A stretch of 64,000 nt of DNA, from NCBI GenBank assembly GCA_947561585.1, contig CANNZV010003215.1:70683-134682 (forward strand), written 5' to 3'. The stretch's first letter is position 1. Each line of letters opens with the position of its first letter. Below, piece by piece: positions 24,530 to 33,693 of the stretch. The notes under the pieces were generated by a model that did no database searches, was not told where the DNA came from, and saw only the letters and a list, made by a program, of their open reading frames with translations. The position numbers and the translations under genes are program-made. This DNA comes from Caprella mutica (lineage: Eukaryota > Arthropoda > Malacostraca > Amphipoda > Caprellidae).

Positions 24530-25324
24530 ATGCTGTCGATGCAATTGTCCAAACTAAACAGAGATCACCTTTTGGTTGCGCTAGTAACAGCAATTTGGCT
24601 TACGTTCTTTTTGATTTTGATCGCCCCATTTGATGCTGCAGAGTTGTCGATTGGGATACGATTTAAAATAATGCCTGTCTATGGTTTGATTTCTTTCATT
24701 GGATATGTGCTGATCATTCCTTTTCAAAGTTGGTTGCTAAAGAGAATGAAGCCATCGGTCTCTTTTGAAATTGGCTTTCTCCTGCTCTTCACAACCCTCG
24801 TCTTATTTGGCAGCTACGCATACTATAAGTCAAGCATTGTCAATGGGGACTATTCGTTTGAAGCATTTACAATCGAAATATATTATCCAATCTTTCTGAT
24901 ACTTCTACCGATTGTGGTTTTTGGAAGGTGGTACATAAATAGACAAAAGCCACCGGAGGTATTTGGCTCAGAGAAACTGATCCTTAGAGGTGATAACAAA
25001 TTGGACGTTTTGCAAATCAGTGAGTCCGATTTGGTTTGTATCTCAAGCGCAGATAACTATGTGAGTATTTCGCACCTAGAAAATGGAACCCTTACTAGAA
25101 AGCTATTAAGAACAACCTTGAAAAATATGGAAGTTCAGGTACCCCAACTAACCAAAGTGCATCGATCTCACTTGGTTAACCCAGTACATTTCAAAGAGTG
25201 GAAGAATGGGAGCAGCATTTTATTGACTCAAATGGAAGTCCCAGTCTCTAAAAGCTTTAAACAAGCCGCCATGGCCTTGGGCAATTCGTCCCTAAATAGG
25301 GCTGATTCGCCACAATCGCAATAA
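24530..25324 (+). CDS. Membrane-anchored LytTR transcription regulator
   Basis: 264 residues from ATG 24530. Four membrane helices (about 20-115) come first, then a LytTR DNA-binding domain (about 150-245) with ADNYVSIS, KLLRTTLKNMEVQ and the HRSHLVNP motif. This plan is common in Bacteroidota: membrane-bound LytTR proteins with no receiver domain. The GTG at 24497 is an alternative start without a helix-like N-terminus. Downstream, the serine hydrolase has its own promoter. Confidence 0.85.
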   Translation: MLSMQLSKLNRDHLLVALVTAIWLTFFLILIAPFDAAELSIGIRFKIMPVYGLISFIGYVLIIPFQSWLLKRMKPSVSFEIGFLLLFTTLVLFGSYAYYKSSIVNGDYSFEAFTIEIYYPIFLILLPIVVFGRWYINRQKPPEVFGSEKLILRGDNKLDVLQISESDLVCISSADNYVSISHLENGTLTRKLLRTTLKNMEVQVPQLTKVHRSHLVNPVHFKEWKNGSSILLTQMEVPVSKSFKQAAMALGNSSLNRADSPQSQ

Positions 25325-25352
25325 ATCATAGCGATTAGCCCAAAACGCTTCA

Positions 25353-25360
25353 TACTTTTG
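25353..25360 (+). promoter_or_regulatory. -7 promoter element for the serine hydrolase
   Basis: TACTTTTG, a full TAnnTTTG match, 29 bp before the ATG at 25390. Confidence 0.45.
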
Positions 25361-25389
25361 GAAGGAGTACAAACCACTAGAAAAGTATT

Positions 25390-26475
25390 ATGAAACGCGT
25401 AGCAACCTTAATTTTCGCCCTGTCCTTGTCAGTAATTGGTTTATCACAAGATAAAAACCAAGAAGTCAAAGCCATGTTAGATGGAATGATTTCAGATAGA
25501 ATGGTTGTTGGCGTTGTAGCGGGCTATTCGGTCGAAGGAGTGACGATCGGACAGGCGGCTGTGGGCAGCGCAAATGTTAAAGCAGGTAAGAAGTTTGAGT
25601 TAAAAACCAGGCAACGAATGGGCTCCATTGCAAAACCGATGACCGCTCTTGCTGTGATGCAACTGGTCGAGAAAGAGTTGATTGATCTAGACGCTCCGAT
25701 TCAAACCTACATCCCTGATTACCCAAAACATCCAAATACCCAGATTACAACCAGGCATCTCTTGTCACACACATCTGGAATCGGAGGCTATAAGGATGGC
25801 CGTGAATCGAATACTATTGTCGAATACCCAACACTTTATGAAGCCCTCAGCCTTTTTAAGGATAGAGACTTGTTGTTTGAGCCTGGCACCAAGTATAGTT
25901 ATACTACTTACGGGTATACAGTCTTGGGCGTGATCATTGAGCGCGTTTCAAATGAAACCTTTGAAGATTATATGCAGAAGAACATTTGGGATAAGGCCGG
26001 TATGAACAACACTGGTGTTGATAAATTTGGAGTGAGATCAGAAAACGATTCACAGCTTTACTCGCGCCACAATGGTAAAGGAAAAGCCAAGCCAGCCAAA
26101 GAAAACAATCTAAGCAACAGACTGCCTGCTGGTGGCTTCTATACCACAGTCGGAGACATGTTGAAGTTTGGTAACGCTGTTTTGAATCATACGTTGGTGC
26201 AGGAAGGTACATTAACGCTTATGCGAGAACACCACAGTTTGGAGAAGTATGGGAATGGATACGGCTTCGGCTGGTTTCTTTACGGACAAATGCCAAACGA
26301 AGGAGTAATTATTGGCCATTCTGGCGGACAAACAGGATGCACATCCTTCCTGTTTATTGTACCTGAAAAGAAAGTGGTAAGTGTGATATTGGCCAATACA
26401 TCTAGAGCTTCATCAAGTGTCGATCCGGTCGCAGTTAAGTTGCTGCACCTGGCGCAAAATCACGCCAAAAAGTAA
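25390..26475 (+). CDS. Secreted serine hydrolase (beta-lactamase/PBP4 family)
   Basis: 361 residues with a signal peptide (1-18). Class C-like catalytic motifs: SxxK in GSIAKPMTA, YxxxY-type loop in YSYTTYGYT, and HSGG in IIGHSGGQTG. It is of esterase or D-aminopeptidase type; substrates vary. A -7 box precedes the gene. Confidence 0.85.
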   Translation: MKRVATLIFALSLSVIGLSQDKNQEVKAMLDGMISDRMVVGVVAGYSVEGVTIGQAAVGSANVKAGKKFELKTRQRMGSIAKPMTALAVMQLVEKELIDLDAPIQTYIPDYPKHPNTQITTRHLLSHTSGIGGYKDGRESNTIVEYPTLYEALSLFKDRDLLFEPGTKYSYTTYGYTVLGVIIERVSNETFEDYMQKNIWDKAGMNNTGVDKFGVRSENDSQLYSRHNGKGKAKPAKENNLSNRLPAGGFYTTVGDMLKFGNAVLNHTLVQEGTLTLMREHHSLEKYGNGYGFGWFLYGQMPNEGVIIGHSGGQTGCTSFLFIVPEKKVVSVILANTSRASSSVDPVAVKLLHLAQNHAKK

Positions 26476-26698
26476 TATTGGCCTTTTGGGATTTGTCTCT
26501 TTTACGGCCGCAAGTTGTCATATCGTCCTACCTCTTATAAGTAATGTTTATTCAAGCACAGTGGCTGTATTTTCCAGCAGCTGCTATTGAAAATCTAAAA
26601 CTTGTCTTATTTTTATGGTTAATGCGATTAGTTGTCGTGTTCATTTGGGCTTCGGTTCCCCCGTTCAATAGACCAACTGGACTTAAACAAAAATAGCC

Positions 26699-27355
26699 AT
26701 GAAAAGACTTATCCTTATTTGTTTGGTATTATCTCCTGTTTTCTGTTTTGGTCAAGATAGTAACCTTGGAAACTGGATGATGTATTTTGGGAACAAACAG
26801 ATTAATGAACGTGTCAACTGGCACCATGAAGTACAATACAGAAACTACAATGGTGCAGGTGATTTGGAACAATTGCTTCTGCGTACGGGCATTGGCTATA
26901 ACCTTACAGAAAAGAACAACAACCTGCTCTTAGGTTACGGTTACATCCTGAGTCAGAATTATGTAGGGAATACAGATGATAAAGTAGATGTAAATGAGCA
27001 TAGAATCTATCAGCAGTTCATCACTAAGCAGAAGATCGGATCGGTTAGTGTTCAACACCGTTACAGATTTGAACAGCGCTTTGTTGAAGATGATTTTAAG
27101 ACGCGTTTTAGGTATTTCTTGGGAGTTAACATTCCCCTTAGCGGTAAAGAAATGATTGAGAACACTTGGTATCTGTCGGCCTATAACGAAATTTTCTTGA
27201 ACCCTAAGGAGAATGTTTTTGACAGAAATCGTTTATATACAGGACTTGGATATAAGGTCAAAAGCAATCTTCGATTTGAGTTGGGGTATATGAATCAGTT
27301 CTTAAGTAATGGCAAGCGTGATCAAATCAATATGATGGCTTTTGTTAGCTTCTAG
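26699..27355 (+). CDS. DUF2490 outer-membrane beta-barrel-like protein
   Basis: 218 residues with a signal peptide (1-19, ending CFGQ). The sequence is a run of alternating strands with conserved WHHEVQYRNYN, RTGIGYNL, YGYI and HRYRFEQRF, the DUF2490 pattern. Such proteins likely sit in the outer membrane; their function is not known. Confidence 0.8.
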   Translation: MKRLILICLVLSPVFCFGQDSNLGNWMMYFGNKQINERVNWHHEVQYRNYNGAGDLEQLLLRTGIGYNLTEKNNNLLLGYGYILSQNYVGNTDDKVDVNEHRIYQQFITKQKIGSVSVQHRYRFEQRFVEDDFKTRFRYFLGVNIPLSGKEMIENTWYLSAYNEIFLNPKENVFDRNRLYTGLGYKVKSNLRFELGYMNQFLSNGKRDQINMMAFVSF

Positions 27356-27555
27356 TAGTGCTTCTCGGTTTTATGGCCTACGGCCGTTTTATCGCTGCGC
27401 GGTGGTAATGCTTCGCAGTTTTAAAACCAACTTATATGGACGTTATCGTCTTCATGCCGTATATCTTTAAGCAGTAGCGTAGTAATGCCGCTGGTTTTGC
27501 TTGTCTCTACATGGAGGCCTAAACCATCGAAGGGCAAAATTTATATCAAGTTGCA
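27356..27555. other. 200 bp intergenic with imperfect direct repeats
   Basis: Contains GGCC-tac-GGCC near 27376 followed by a short T run, a weak terminator candidate, and the imperfect repeat gtgcttctcggtttta (27358) and atgcttcgcagtttta (27408). No gene. Confidence 0.4.
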
Positions 27556-28128
27556 ATGGAAGCATTCAATAAATTCTTAAAGCAATTTCCTCATTACACT
27601 CCCGAAGTGTTTGAAATGGTGCTTCCTTATCTTAAAAAGAAGGAGCTCACAGCAGGTGAATACTTCCTTAAAGAAGGAAAAGTTTGCAAAAGTATAGCTT
27701 TCATAGAAAAAGGGCTATTCAGATTGTACTACCTGAATGATGGCAAAGAGGTTACTAACTGCTTTTGTAAAGAGAACTCGATCTCAACATCGTACAGTAG
27801 TTTAATAACTGGGAAGCCAAGCGAAAGAGCCATCCAGGCTATAGAAGCATCCAGCTTAATCATTCTATCTTATGAAGCGCTTCAGCAACTATATAGCAAG
27901 CATTTGTTCTGGCAACAAGTCGGGCGCATCGCTGCAGAAGGCGAGTTCATTACTACAGAAGCTCACCATCGATTTCTAAAAGATCTTACTGCAACTGAAA
28001 GATACCTTCAAATCTTAGAGAAGGAAAGCGACTTACTCCAACGTGTTCCGCTTAATCATTTGGCTACTTATCTACAGATCGCTCCTGAAACTTTAAGTAG
28101 AATTCGCAAGAAGATTGCGCGAACTTGA
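27556..28128 (+). CDS. Crp/Fnr-family transcription regulator
   Basis: 190 residues: an N-terminal cyclic-nucleotide-type beta barrel and a C-terminal winged helix (LNHLATYLQIAPETLSRIRKK). Three Cys occur: C44, C69 and C71 (NCFCKEN). The domain lacks an obvious FNR-type iron-sulfur N-terminal Cys cluster. Its stop lies inside an FNR-like box, and the arsenite methyltransferase begins 65 bp downstream. Regulation of that gene by this protein is an inference from position. Confidence 0.85.
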   Translation: MEAFNKFLKQFPHYTPEVFEMVLPYLKKKELTAGEYFLKEGKVCKSIAFIEKGLFRLYYLNDGKEVTNCFCKENSISTSYSSLITGKPSERAIQAIEASSLIILSYEALQQLYSKHLFWQQVGRIAAEGEFITTEAHHRFLKDLTATERYLQILEKESDLLQRVPLNHLATYLQIAPETLSRIRKKIART

Positions 28129-28138
28129 TCTAGGTCAA
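28125..28138. promoter_or_regulatory. FNR/Crp-like dyad upstream of arsM
   Basis: TTGAT-CTAG-GTCAA, one mismatch from the TTGAT-N4-ATCAA box of FNR-type regulators. It overlaps the stop of the regulator gene and lies 55 bp before arsM. Confidence 0.4.
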
Positions 28139-28159
28139 TTGATGCGAGAGTCGCCATAG

Positions 28160-28188
28160 TGATCTTTATAACATAAACTAAAAGATCA
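28160..28188. promoter_or_regulatory. Inverted repeat just before arsM
   Basis: TGATCTTT (28160-28167) and AAAGATCA (28181-28188), a perfect 8-bp inverted repeat with a 13-base spacer, ending 5 bp before the ATG. It could be an operator or a leader hairpin that hides the translation start. Confidence 0.45.
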
Positions 28189-28193
28189 TAAAA

Positions 28194-29030
28194 ATGAATA
28201 CGACCTCAGTAAAACAATCAGTAGTCGAAAATTATGGTAAGCTAGCCAAGTCTAAAAAGAATGGCCTCTTTGCGCAACTCTTTGCATGTTGTAGTCCAGA
28301 AGATACTTCGAGGGCAGTAGCTGAGAACATTGGATATACAAAAGAGGAATTGGACCAAGTTCCTAATGATTCTAATCTGGGTGTTGGCTGTGGAAATCCC
28401 GCTGCTTTCGCAAGAATGAAGAAGGGAGAAACCGTCATAGATTTGGGATCTGGTGCTGGATTTGATGCATTTATTGTAGCGCCAATTGTTGGAACAAGCG
28501 GGCAAGTCATAGGTGTTGATTTGTCTGACGAAATGCTTGAACTGGCAATTTCAAACAAACAAAGCGGAAACTTTAACCAAGTTGAATTTGTAAAGGGAGA
28601 TATTGAAGAACTTCCCCTTAAGGAGGGAATTGCCGATCATGTAATCTCAAACTGTGTTATAAACTTGTCGCTGGACAAAGGCAGTGTATACAAAGAAGCA
28701 TACCGTGTATTAAAACCCGGAGGCAGGCTTTCAATCAGCGATGTTGTATTAGAAAAGGAGCTTCCCGATTTCATAAAGAATTCCCTAGCAGGCCACATTG
28801 CTTGTGTTTCAGGTGCCGAAAAAATAGAAGACTACTTGCAGTATGTTAAAGCTGCAGGGTTTGTAGATATCAAAATCGAAACCAAGAAAGCCTTTCCATT
28901 GGAGTTAATGCTTACAGACCCACATGTAATGAAGATCGCTCATGAAATGAAGTATAGTCTTGACAGCAAGGAAGCCAAAGAAGTAGCATCAAGGGTATCA
29001 AGCATAACCTTTAGTGCAAAAAAGGCCTAG
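28194..29030 (+). CDS. arsM: Arsenite S-adenosylmethionine methyltransferase
   Basis: 278 residues with a SAM-binding fold (VIDLGSGAGFDAF) and the three Cys that bind arsenite in ArsM: C66 (GVGCGNP), C154 (ISNCVINL) and C204 (HIACVSGA). The 50-residue spacing between the last two matches known ArsM. It methylates As(III) in the cytoplasm to volatile or exportable forms. It follows the Crp/Fnr gene by 65 bp; no other ars gene is in the window. Confidence 0.9.
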   Translation: MNTTSVKQSVVENYGKLAKSKKNGLFAQLFACCSPEDTSRAVAENIGYTKEELDQVPNDSNLGVGCGNPAAFARMKKGETVIDLGSGAGFDAFIVAPIVGTSGQVIGVDLSDEMLELAISNKQSGNFNQVEFVKGDIEELPLKEGIADHVISNCVINLSLDKGSVYKEAYRVLKPGGRLSISDVVLEKELPDFIKNSLAGHIACVSGAEKIEDYLQYVKAAGFVDIKIETKKAFPLELMLTDPHVMKIAHEMKYSLDSKEAKEVASRVSSITFSAKKA

Positions 29031-29067
29031 TATTATTCGTTATATTAATGCTGTTAACGATAACCCT

Positions 29068-30060
29068 ATGAGAGGTACGATCTTTTTGTTATTTGTGATA
29101 CTGGCTTTTTGCTCATGTCAGAATGTCCAAACCAGGCAGTCTTTAGACCCAATTGTCTTAAAAGTTAAAGAAACATCTTTGTATACCGATCAAGTTGATT
29201 GGGAGGTTGTCAATCGGCAATTCATTAAACTCTCTAAAGATACTGAAGATGTAAAGCCTGGCTTCCAGTTCCTAATAAATAGTCTTGGCGATAAACATGC
29301 TACGATTCGTTCGACCAAAGACCATTCAATCGTGGTTAGTTATACTGGCGAAAGATATGATGTAGATACTCGACAATCACAGTTTGTTAACGATGTTATA
29401 AATGATATGTCGGCTCAGTTTTCTTACAAGTTATTAGATGACAACGTGGGCTATCTGAAGGTGGTCGGGATTGGGCCAGGCAATGTAAAAGAACAGGCCG
29501 ATCAAATTAGAAACGGCTTAAAAGAGTTAAATGCCAGTTACGTTGATAAATGGATTCTTGATCTGCGCTACAATGGCGGTGGGAATATGGAGCCAATGCT
29601 TTCTGGCTTGGCTCCTTTGTTAGGGGATGGCTTTCTGGGTGGTGCAATAAATGCTCAGGGTGTTATTAGAGAATATAAGATTGAGGATGGAGAATTTTAT
29701 AACTGGGGAAGACTTGCTTGCGAGATGAGTAATCTGCCAGAGCTTAGTGTAAAGGAGAAAGTTGCGGTGTTATTGAGTAGATATACAGTAAGTTCTGGCG
29801 AAATGGTAGCAGTTGCTTTCAAAGGACGAGCAAACACATTGTTTATAGGTGAGGATTCTGGCGGCTACACAACTGGGAATGGCTATGATCAAATCAATGA
29901 CGACTTTGTCTTGGTAATTTCGCAAGATGTCTTCATTGACCGCAACAAGGAGGCCTATGTGAAAAGAGTTGGAGTTGATGAGTACATCGAATTTCAACAC
30001 AATACCACCCTTGAAAATGATGTTCAAGTCGCGCGAGCAATAGAATGGTTGATAGAATAA
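29068..30060 (+). CDS. S41-family peptidase-like lipoprotein
   Basis: 330 residues from ATG 29068; this start gives a lipoprotein signal (LAFCSC). The S41 core is visible: LDLRYNGGGNMEPM and a Ser-containing segment YTVSSGEMVAVAFKG, with the Ser and following Lys-like residue of the C-terminal-processing protease family. Role unknown. The start 54 bp upstream would overlap arsM and lacks the signal. Confidence 0.8.
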   Translation: MRGTIFLLFVILAFCSCQNVQTRQSLDPIVLKVKETSLYTDQVDWEVVNRQFIKLSKDTEDVKPGFQFLINSLGDKHATIRSTKDHSIVVSYTGERYDVDTRQSQFVNDVINDMSAQFSYKLLDDNVGYLKVVGIGPGNVKEQADQIRNGLKELNASYVDKWILDLRYNGGGNMEPMLSGLAPLLGDGFLGGAINAQGVIREYKIEDGEFYNWGRLACEMSNLPELSVKEKVAVLLSRYTVSSGEMVAVAFKGRANTLFIGEDSGGYTTGNGYDQINDDFVLVISQDVFIDRNKEAYVKRVGVDEYIEFQHNTTLENDVQVARAIEWLIE

Positions 30061-30094
30061 GATGGGATGGAATAAACTCTTGGATTATGACAAA

Positions 30095-30132
30095 TAAAAA
30101 AGGCAAACCTCTCAGTTTGCCTCAATTCTTTT
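30095..30132. terminator. Bidirectional terminator between convergent genes
   Basis: Stem AGGCAAAC (30101-30108) with GTTTGCCT (30115-30122). On the minus strand it is followed by TTTTTTA, a good terminator for the iron-sulfur operon; on the plus strand the T run is weaker. Confidence 0.7.
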
Positions 30133-30245
30133 GATAAGTGTAAGCTAGAAGTATGATCAACCAAACAAATCACCCTAACAGATCAGTCACAGTGTAGCGG
30201 TCACAAGCGAAGCGCCAGTCACAGGCAAAGCTGTTGTCAACCTTT

Positions 30246-31022
30246 TTACAAATGACTTGCAACTATCTCTGCCAGGTCCTTTACTTGAACCGTTCCTTCT
30301 TTCTCTTTATTCTTCACGCCGTCGCCCATCATTGTCATGCAGAATGGGCAGCCAACAGCAATCGTTGTAGCTCCAGTTGCAATGGCTTCTTCGGCTCTTT
30401 CGACATTAATTTCTTTCTTTCCTTTTTCTGCGTCCTTGAACATTTGAGCTCCTCCAGCGCCGCAACATAAGCCTTTGGTCTTGCAACGCTTCATCTCTAC
30501 TAAATCAGCATCGAGTTGCTCTAAGATCGCCCTAGGCGCTTCAAAAATTCCATTGGCACGACCTAGGTAACAAGAATCGTGATAAGTGATTTTTTTGCCT
30601 TGGAATTCACCACCTTCTTTCATTTTGATCCTTCCTTCGTTAATCAAAGTTTGAATCAATGTACTGTGATGAACTACATCGTAGTTTCCTCCCAATTCTG
30701 GATACTCGTTCTTCAAAGTATTGAAACAATGCGGACAAGCAGTTACAATTTTCTTTACATTGTAACCGTCAAGGACCATGATGTTGGACATCGCTTGCAT
30801 TTGAAACAAGAATTCATTTCCTGCTCTTCTTGCCGGATCACCGGTACAGGTTTCTTCTGGTCCGAGAACTGCATAGTTGATTTCGACTGCTTCCAAGATC
30901 TGGATTACAGCTTTCGTGACTTTCTTATATCGATCATCATATGAACCTGCGCAACCTACCCAAAACAATATTTCTGGGGTTTCTCCTTTTGCGGCCTTTT
31001 GGGCCATAGTTGGTACTGCCAT
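30246..31022 (-). CDS. HdrB-like CCG-domain (Fe-S) protein
   Basis: 258 residues from ATG 31022. Two CCG-type cysteine clusters: TACPHCFNTLKNEY and GLCCGAGGAQMF. This is the noncubane cluster protein type seen in heterodisulfide reductase and in glycolate or lactate oxidase subunits. It starts 28 bp after its partner. Start at 31172 would extend into the partner and is rejected. The electron donor or substrate is not known. Confidence 0.85.
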   Translation of the reverse strand: MAVPTMAQKAAKGETPEILFWVGCAGSYDDRYKKVTKAVIQILEAVEINYAVLGPEETCTGDPARRAGNEFLFQMQAMSNIMVLDGYNVKKIVTACPHCFNTLKNEYPELGGNYDVVHHSTLIQTLINEGRIKMKEGGEFQGKKITYHDSCYLGRANGIFEAPRAILEQLDADLVEMKRCKTKGLCCGAGGAQMFKDAEKGKKEINVERAEEAIATGATTIAVGCPFCMTMMGDGVKNKEKEGTVQVKDLAEIVASHL

Positions 31023-31050
31023 TGTTTTACTTTTAAGTGTTTTGGATAGA

Positions 31051-32361
31051 TTAATCTTCGTCGGCCCAGTTGAATCGATCAGTCGGGGCAAATTTCCAAG
31101 GTGAAAAACTAGTTTCAATATTTGAGAACATTGCGTTCCAAGAAGCTGGTGATCCCGATTCTTCCATAGCAATATATCTACGCATTTGGATAATGATATC
31201 TAACGGGTTCAATTGTATGGGACAAGCCTCTACACAAGCTTGGCATGAAGTACAGGCATTGATTTCTTCTTTTGTAATGAAATCATCGAGTAGCGTTTTT
31301 CCATCCTCTAAGCCTTTACCGCCGGTTGCTAAACTTTCTCCAACCATCTCGGCACGATCTCGAGTCTCCATCATGATCTTTCTAGGCGAAAGCTTTTTAC
31401 CCGTCATATTGGCTGGACACTCTGAGGTGCAACGACCACACTCTGTGCAAGAGTAGGACTCCATTATGTTTTTCCAAGTGAGGTCATTGACATCTTTCGC
31501 TCCAAATCGAGAAATCTCTGCTGGTGGAGTATTTGGGTCTCCCATACCCAGCATCATCTTTACTTCATTAGTCACCGAGTCCATGTTCACCATCTTTCCT
31601 TGAGGTACAAGGTCTGTATGGTAAGTATTTGGAAAGGCCAAGAAGATGTGCAAATGTTTAGAGTAAGTCACATATACAGAGAAAGCCAAGATGCCAATGA
31701 TGTGGAACCACCATGCAAATCGCTCTAAGAACACCAAACCACCATCTGACATACCTTCAAATAAAGGCATCAACATGGCCGAAAAATGAAGTGTTCCTGT
31801 TTGAACATAGTGATCAACACCTCTGGCTTGCAGAATTTGATCAGCAGCATTCATGCTAAGAATAGCAAACATCAACACGATTTCAATTACAAGGATCAAA
31901 TTGGCATCCATCGTAGGCCAAGCTTTCATCTCTTCGCTATGGAATCTATCGATCTTTAAGACATTTCGTCTAATCAAGAAAATCACACAAGAAAGGAGTA
32001 CTAAGATGGCTAATAGTTCAAAGAAGTTAATCATTACTCCATAGAAGCTTCCCAGAACGCCTGCAAAAACTCTATGCGAATTGAAAATTCCATCCAGTAC
32101 GATCTCGAGTACTTCGATATTGATTAGGATAAACCCAACATAAATCAATAAGTGCAAGAAAGCAGGGATCGGACGTTTGAACATTTTTTTCTGACCCAGT
32201 GCAATTAAGGCCATGTTTTTCCAGCGATCGGCTGAAGGGCTACTGGACTCGTAATCACGACCCAGCAAGATGTTAGACCTAATGCGCATAATACGGCGGC
32301 TGAAGAAGTATCCAGCAGTGCCGAGCAGGACCAGAAAAACTAAACTTGGTAGAAAGCTCAT
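31051..32361 (-). CDS. Membrane (Fe-S) oxidoreductase with two 4Fe-4S sites
   Basis: 436 residues. Four to five membrane helices of the nitrate reductase gamma type come first, then a cytoplasmic tail with CTECGRCTSECP and CTSCQACVEACP, two 4Fe-4S motifs. It forms the membrane partner of the CCG protein that follows. Such pairs pass electrons between quinones and soluble flavoproteins. In Bacteroidota this pair is widely conserved but poorly studied. Confidence 0.85.
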   Translation of the reverse strand: MSFLPSLVFLVLLGTAGYFFSRRIMRIRSNILLGRDYESSSPSADRWKNMALIALGQKKMFKRPIPAFLHLLIYVGFILINIEVLEIVLDGIFNSHRVFAGVLGSFYGVMINFFELLAILVLLSCVIFLIRRNVLKIDRFHSEEMKAWPTMDANLILVIEIVLMFAILSMNAADQILQARGVDHYVQTGTLHFSAMLMPLFEGMSDGGLVFLERFAWWFHIIGILAFSVYVTYSKHLHIFLAFPNTYHTDLVPQGKMVNMDSVTNEVKMMLGMGDPNTPPAEISRFGAKDVNDLTWKNIMESYSCTECGRCTSECPANMTGKKLSPRKIMMETRDRAEMVGESLATGGKGLEDGKTLLDDFITKEEINACTSCQACVEACPIQLNPLDIIIQMRRYIAMEESGSPASWNAMFSNIETSFSPWKFAPTDRFNWADED

Positions 32362-32413
32362 ATGTAATTGTTAGTCGACCAATAAGGTCATTTTTTTATT
32401 TCTAATATTTCTT

Positions 32414-32443
32414 TTGCCCAAATGGGAAATTTATCTACTTTTG
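32414..32443 (+). promoter_or_regulatory. Promoter of tRNA-Phe
   Basis: A -33 TTG (32414-32416) and a -7 TACTTTTG (32436-32443) with a 19-base spacer: a complete Bacteroidota sigma-A promoter. The tRNA starts 17 bp later. Confidence 0.75.
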
Positions 32444-32459
32444 TGCCACTTAATACGGA

Positions 32460-32532
32460 GGTGATGTAGCTCAGTTGGTAGAGCATCGGACTGAAAATCC
32501 GTGAGTCGGTGGTTCGAGCCCACTCATCACCA
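32460..32532 (+). tRNA. tRNA-Phe (GAA)
   Basis: 73 nt. Acceptor GGTGATG pairs with CATCACC, D stem GCTC/GAGC, anticodon loop CTGAAAA, T stem GGTGG with loop TTCGAGC. The 3' CCA is not encoded. One U-U pair occurs at the base of the anticodon stem. Confidence 0.97.
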
Positions 32533-32771
32533 CAAATGGCCTTCTTTACGGAGGCCATTTTTATTTGAATCGAAGTTAGTATAGAAATACTAACTTCTCA
32601 AGAATTGTCTAGATTCTTGATGCAGAAATGAAAATAGTTAAATAAAAACTGAGACTGCAAGAAATTTCCCTTCTTCTTGCCCAAGAAATTCCTTTATTAT
32701 CGTATCAATCAATTATAGGTCTGGTTTTTGTATAGATTTTGGTACACAAAACCAATCAAAAGGGATCAACT

Positions 32772-33593
32772 ATGTCGGTGCACAATACAAATATTAAGAA
32801 AGTTACTACTCATCAATTAAGAGAGATGAAGACGCGCGGAGAAAAGATCTCGATGCTCACCTCTTATGATTATTCCATGGCTAAGATTGTAGATCAGGCT
32901 GGGATAGATATAATCTTGGTTGGTGATTCGGCATCAAATGTCATGGCCGGAAATGAAACTACCCTTCCATTGACTTTAGAGCAGATGCTGTACCACGCCA
33001 CTTCAGTTGTGAAGGCAGTGAACCGAGCATTGGTTGTTGTAGATATTCCATTTGGTTGCTACCAAGGAAATTCCATGGAAGCCTTAAAGTCTGCCATTAG
33101 GATCATGAAAGAAACTGGTGGACACTCGGTCAAAGTAGAAGGTGGGCACGAAATCAAGGAATCAATCGAGCGCATCCTAAGTGCTGGAGTACCGGTAATG
33201 GGACATTTGGGGTTAACTCCACAATCCATTTACAAGTTTGGCACTTATGCAGTTAGGGCGAAAGAAGAAGAGGAAGCCGAAAAATTAATCGCCGATGCAA
33301 AAATGCTAGAAGAGATTGGTTGTTTCGGTATTGTTTTGGAGAAGATCCCTTCGCACTTGGCTAAACAAGTTGCTGAAGAAGTGAGTATCCCCATCATTGG
33401 TATCGGTGCTGGACCACATTGCGATGGCCAAGTTTTGGTTGCTCATGATATGTTTGGAATTACAATGGACTTTAGTCCACGCTTTTTACGTCGATATGCC
33501 GATTTACAAACGATCATGACCGATGCTGTTCAGAACTACATTAAAGATGTAAAGAGCAACGACTTTCCGAATGTGAGTGAAAGCTACAAGTAG
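32772..33593 (+). CDS. panB: 3-methyl-2-oxobutanoate hydroxymethyltransferase
   Basis: 273 residues from ATG 32772. Motifs: [18 protein letters not shown] (metal Asp), [23 protein letters not shown] and HLGLTPQS. PanB adds a hydroxymethyl group to 2-oxoisovalerate, the first step to pantothenate. The TTG at 32739 is an alternative but adds an unrelated N-terminus. No other pan gene is near. Confidence 0.95.
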   Translation: MSVHNTNIKKVTTHQLREMKTRGEKISMLTSYDYSMAKIVDQAGIDIILVGDSASNVMAGNETTLPLTLEQMLYHATSVVKAVNRALVVVDIPFGCYQGNSMEALKSAIRIMKETGGHSVKVEGGHEIKESIERILSAGVPVMGHLGLTPQSIYKFGTYAVRAKEEEEAEKLIADAKMLEEIGCFGIVLEKIPSHLAKQVAEEVSIPIIGIGAGPHCDGQVLVAHDMFGITMDFSPRFLRRYADLQTIMTDAVQNYIKDVKSNDFPNVSESYK

Positions 33594-33693
33594 TGATTAG
33601 GGATTGGTGTTTAGTTTTTGGGACTTACAACGGGACAAGAAACTAATCTCTAAAAACTGCTTAGTAATAAACTGGCATAAACTGGCGAAACAA

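Noticed and set aside
30184..30235. Three short GTCACA-like repeats downstream of the iron-sulfur gene
   Set aside because: Spacing is uneven (14 and 18) and the unit is short; may be chance.
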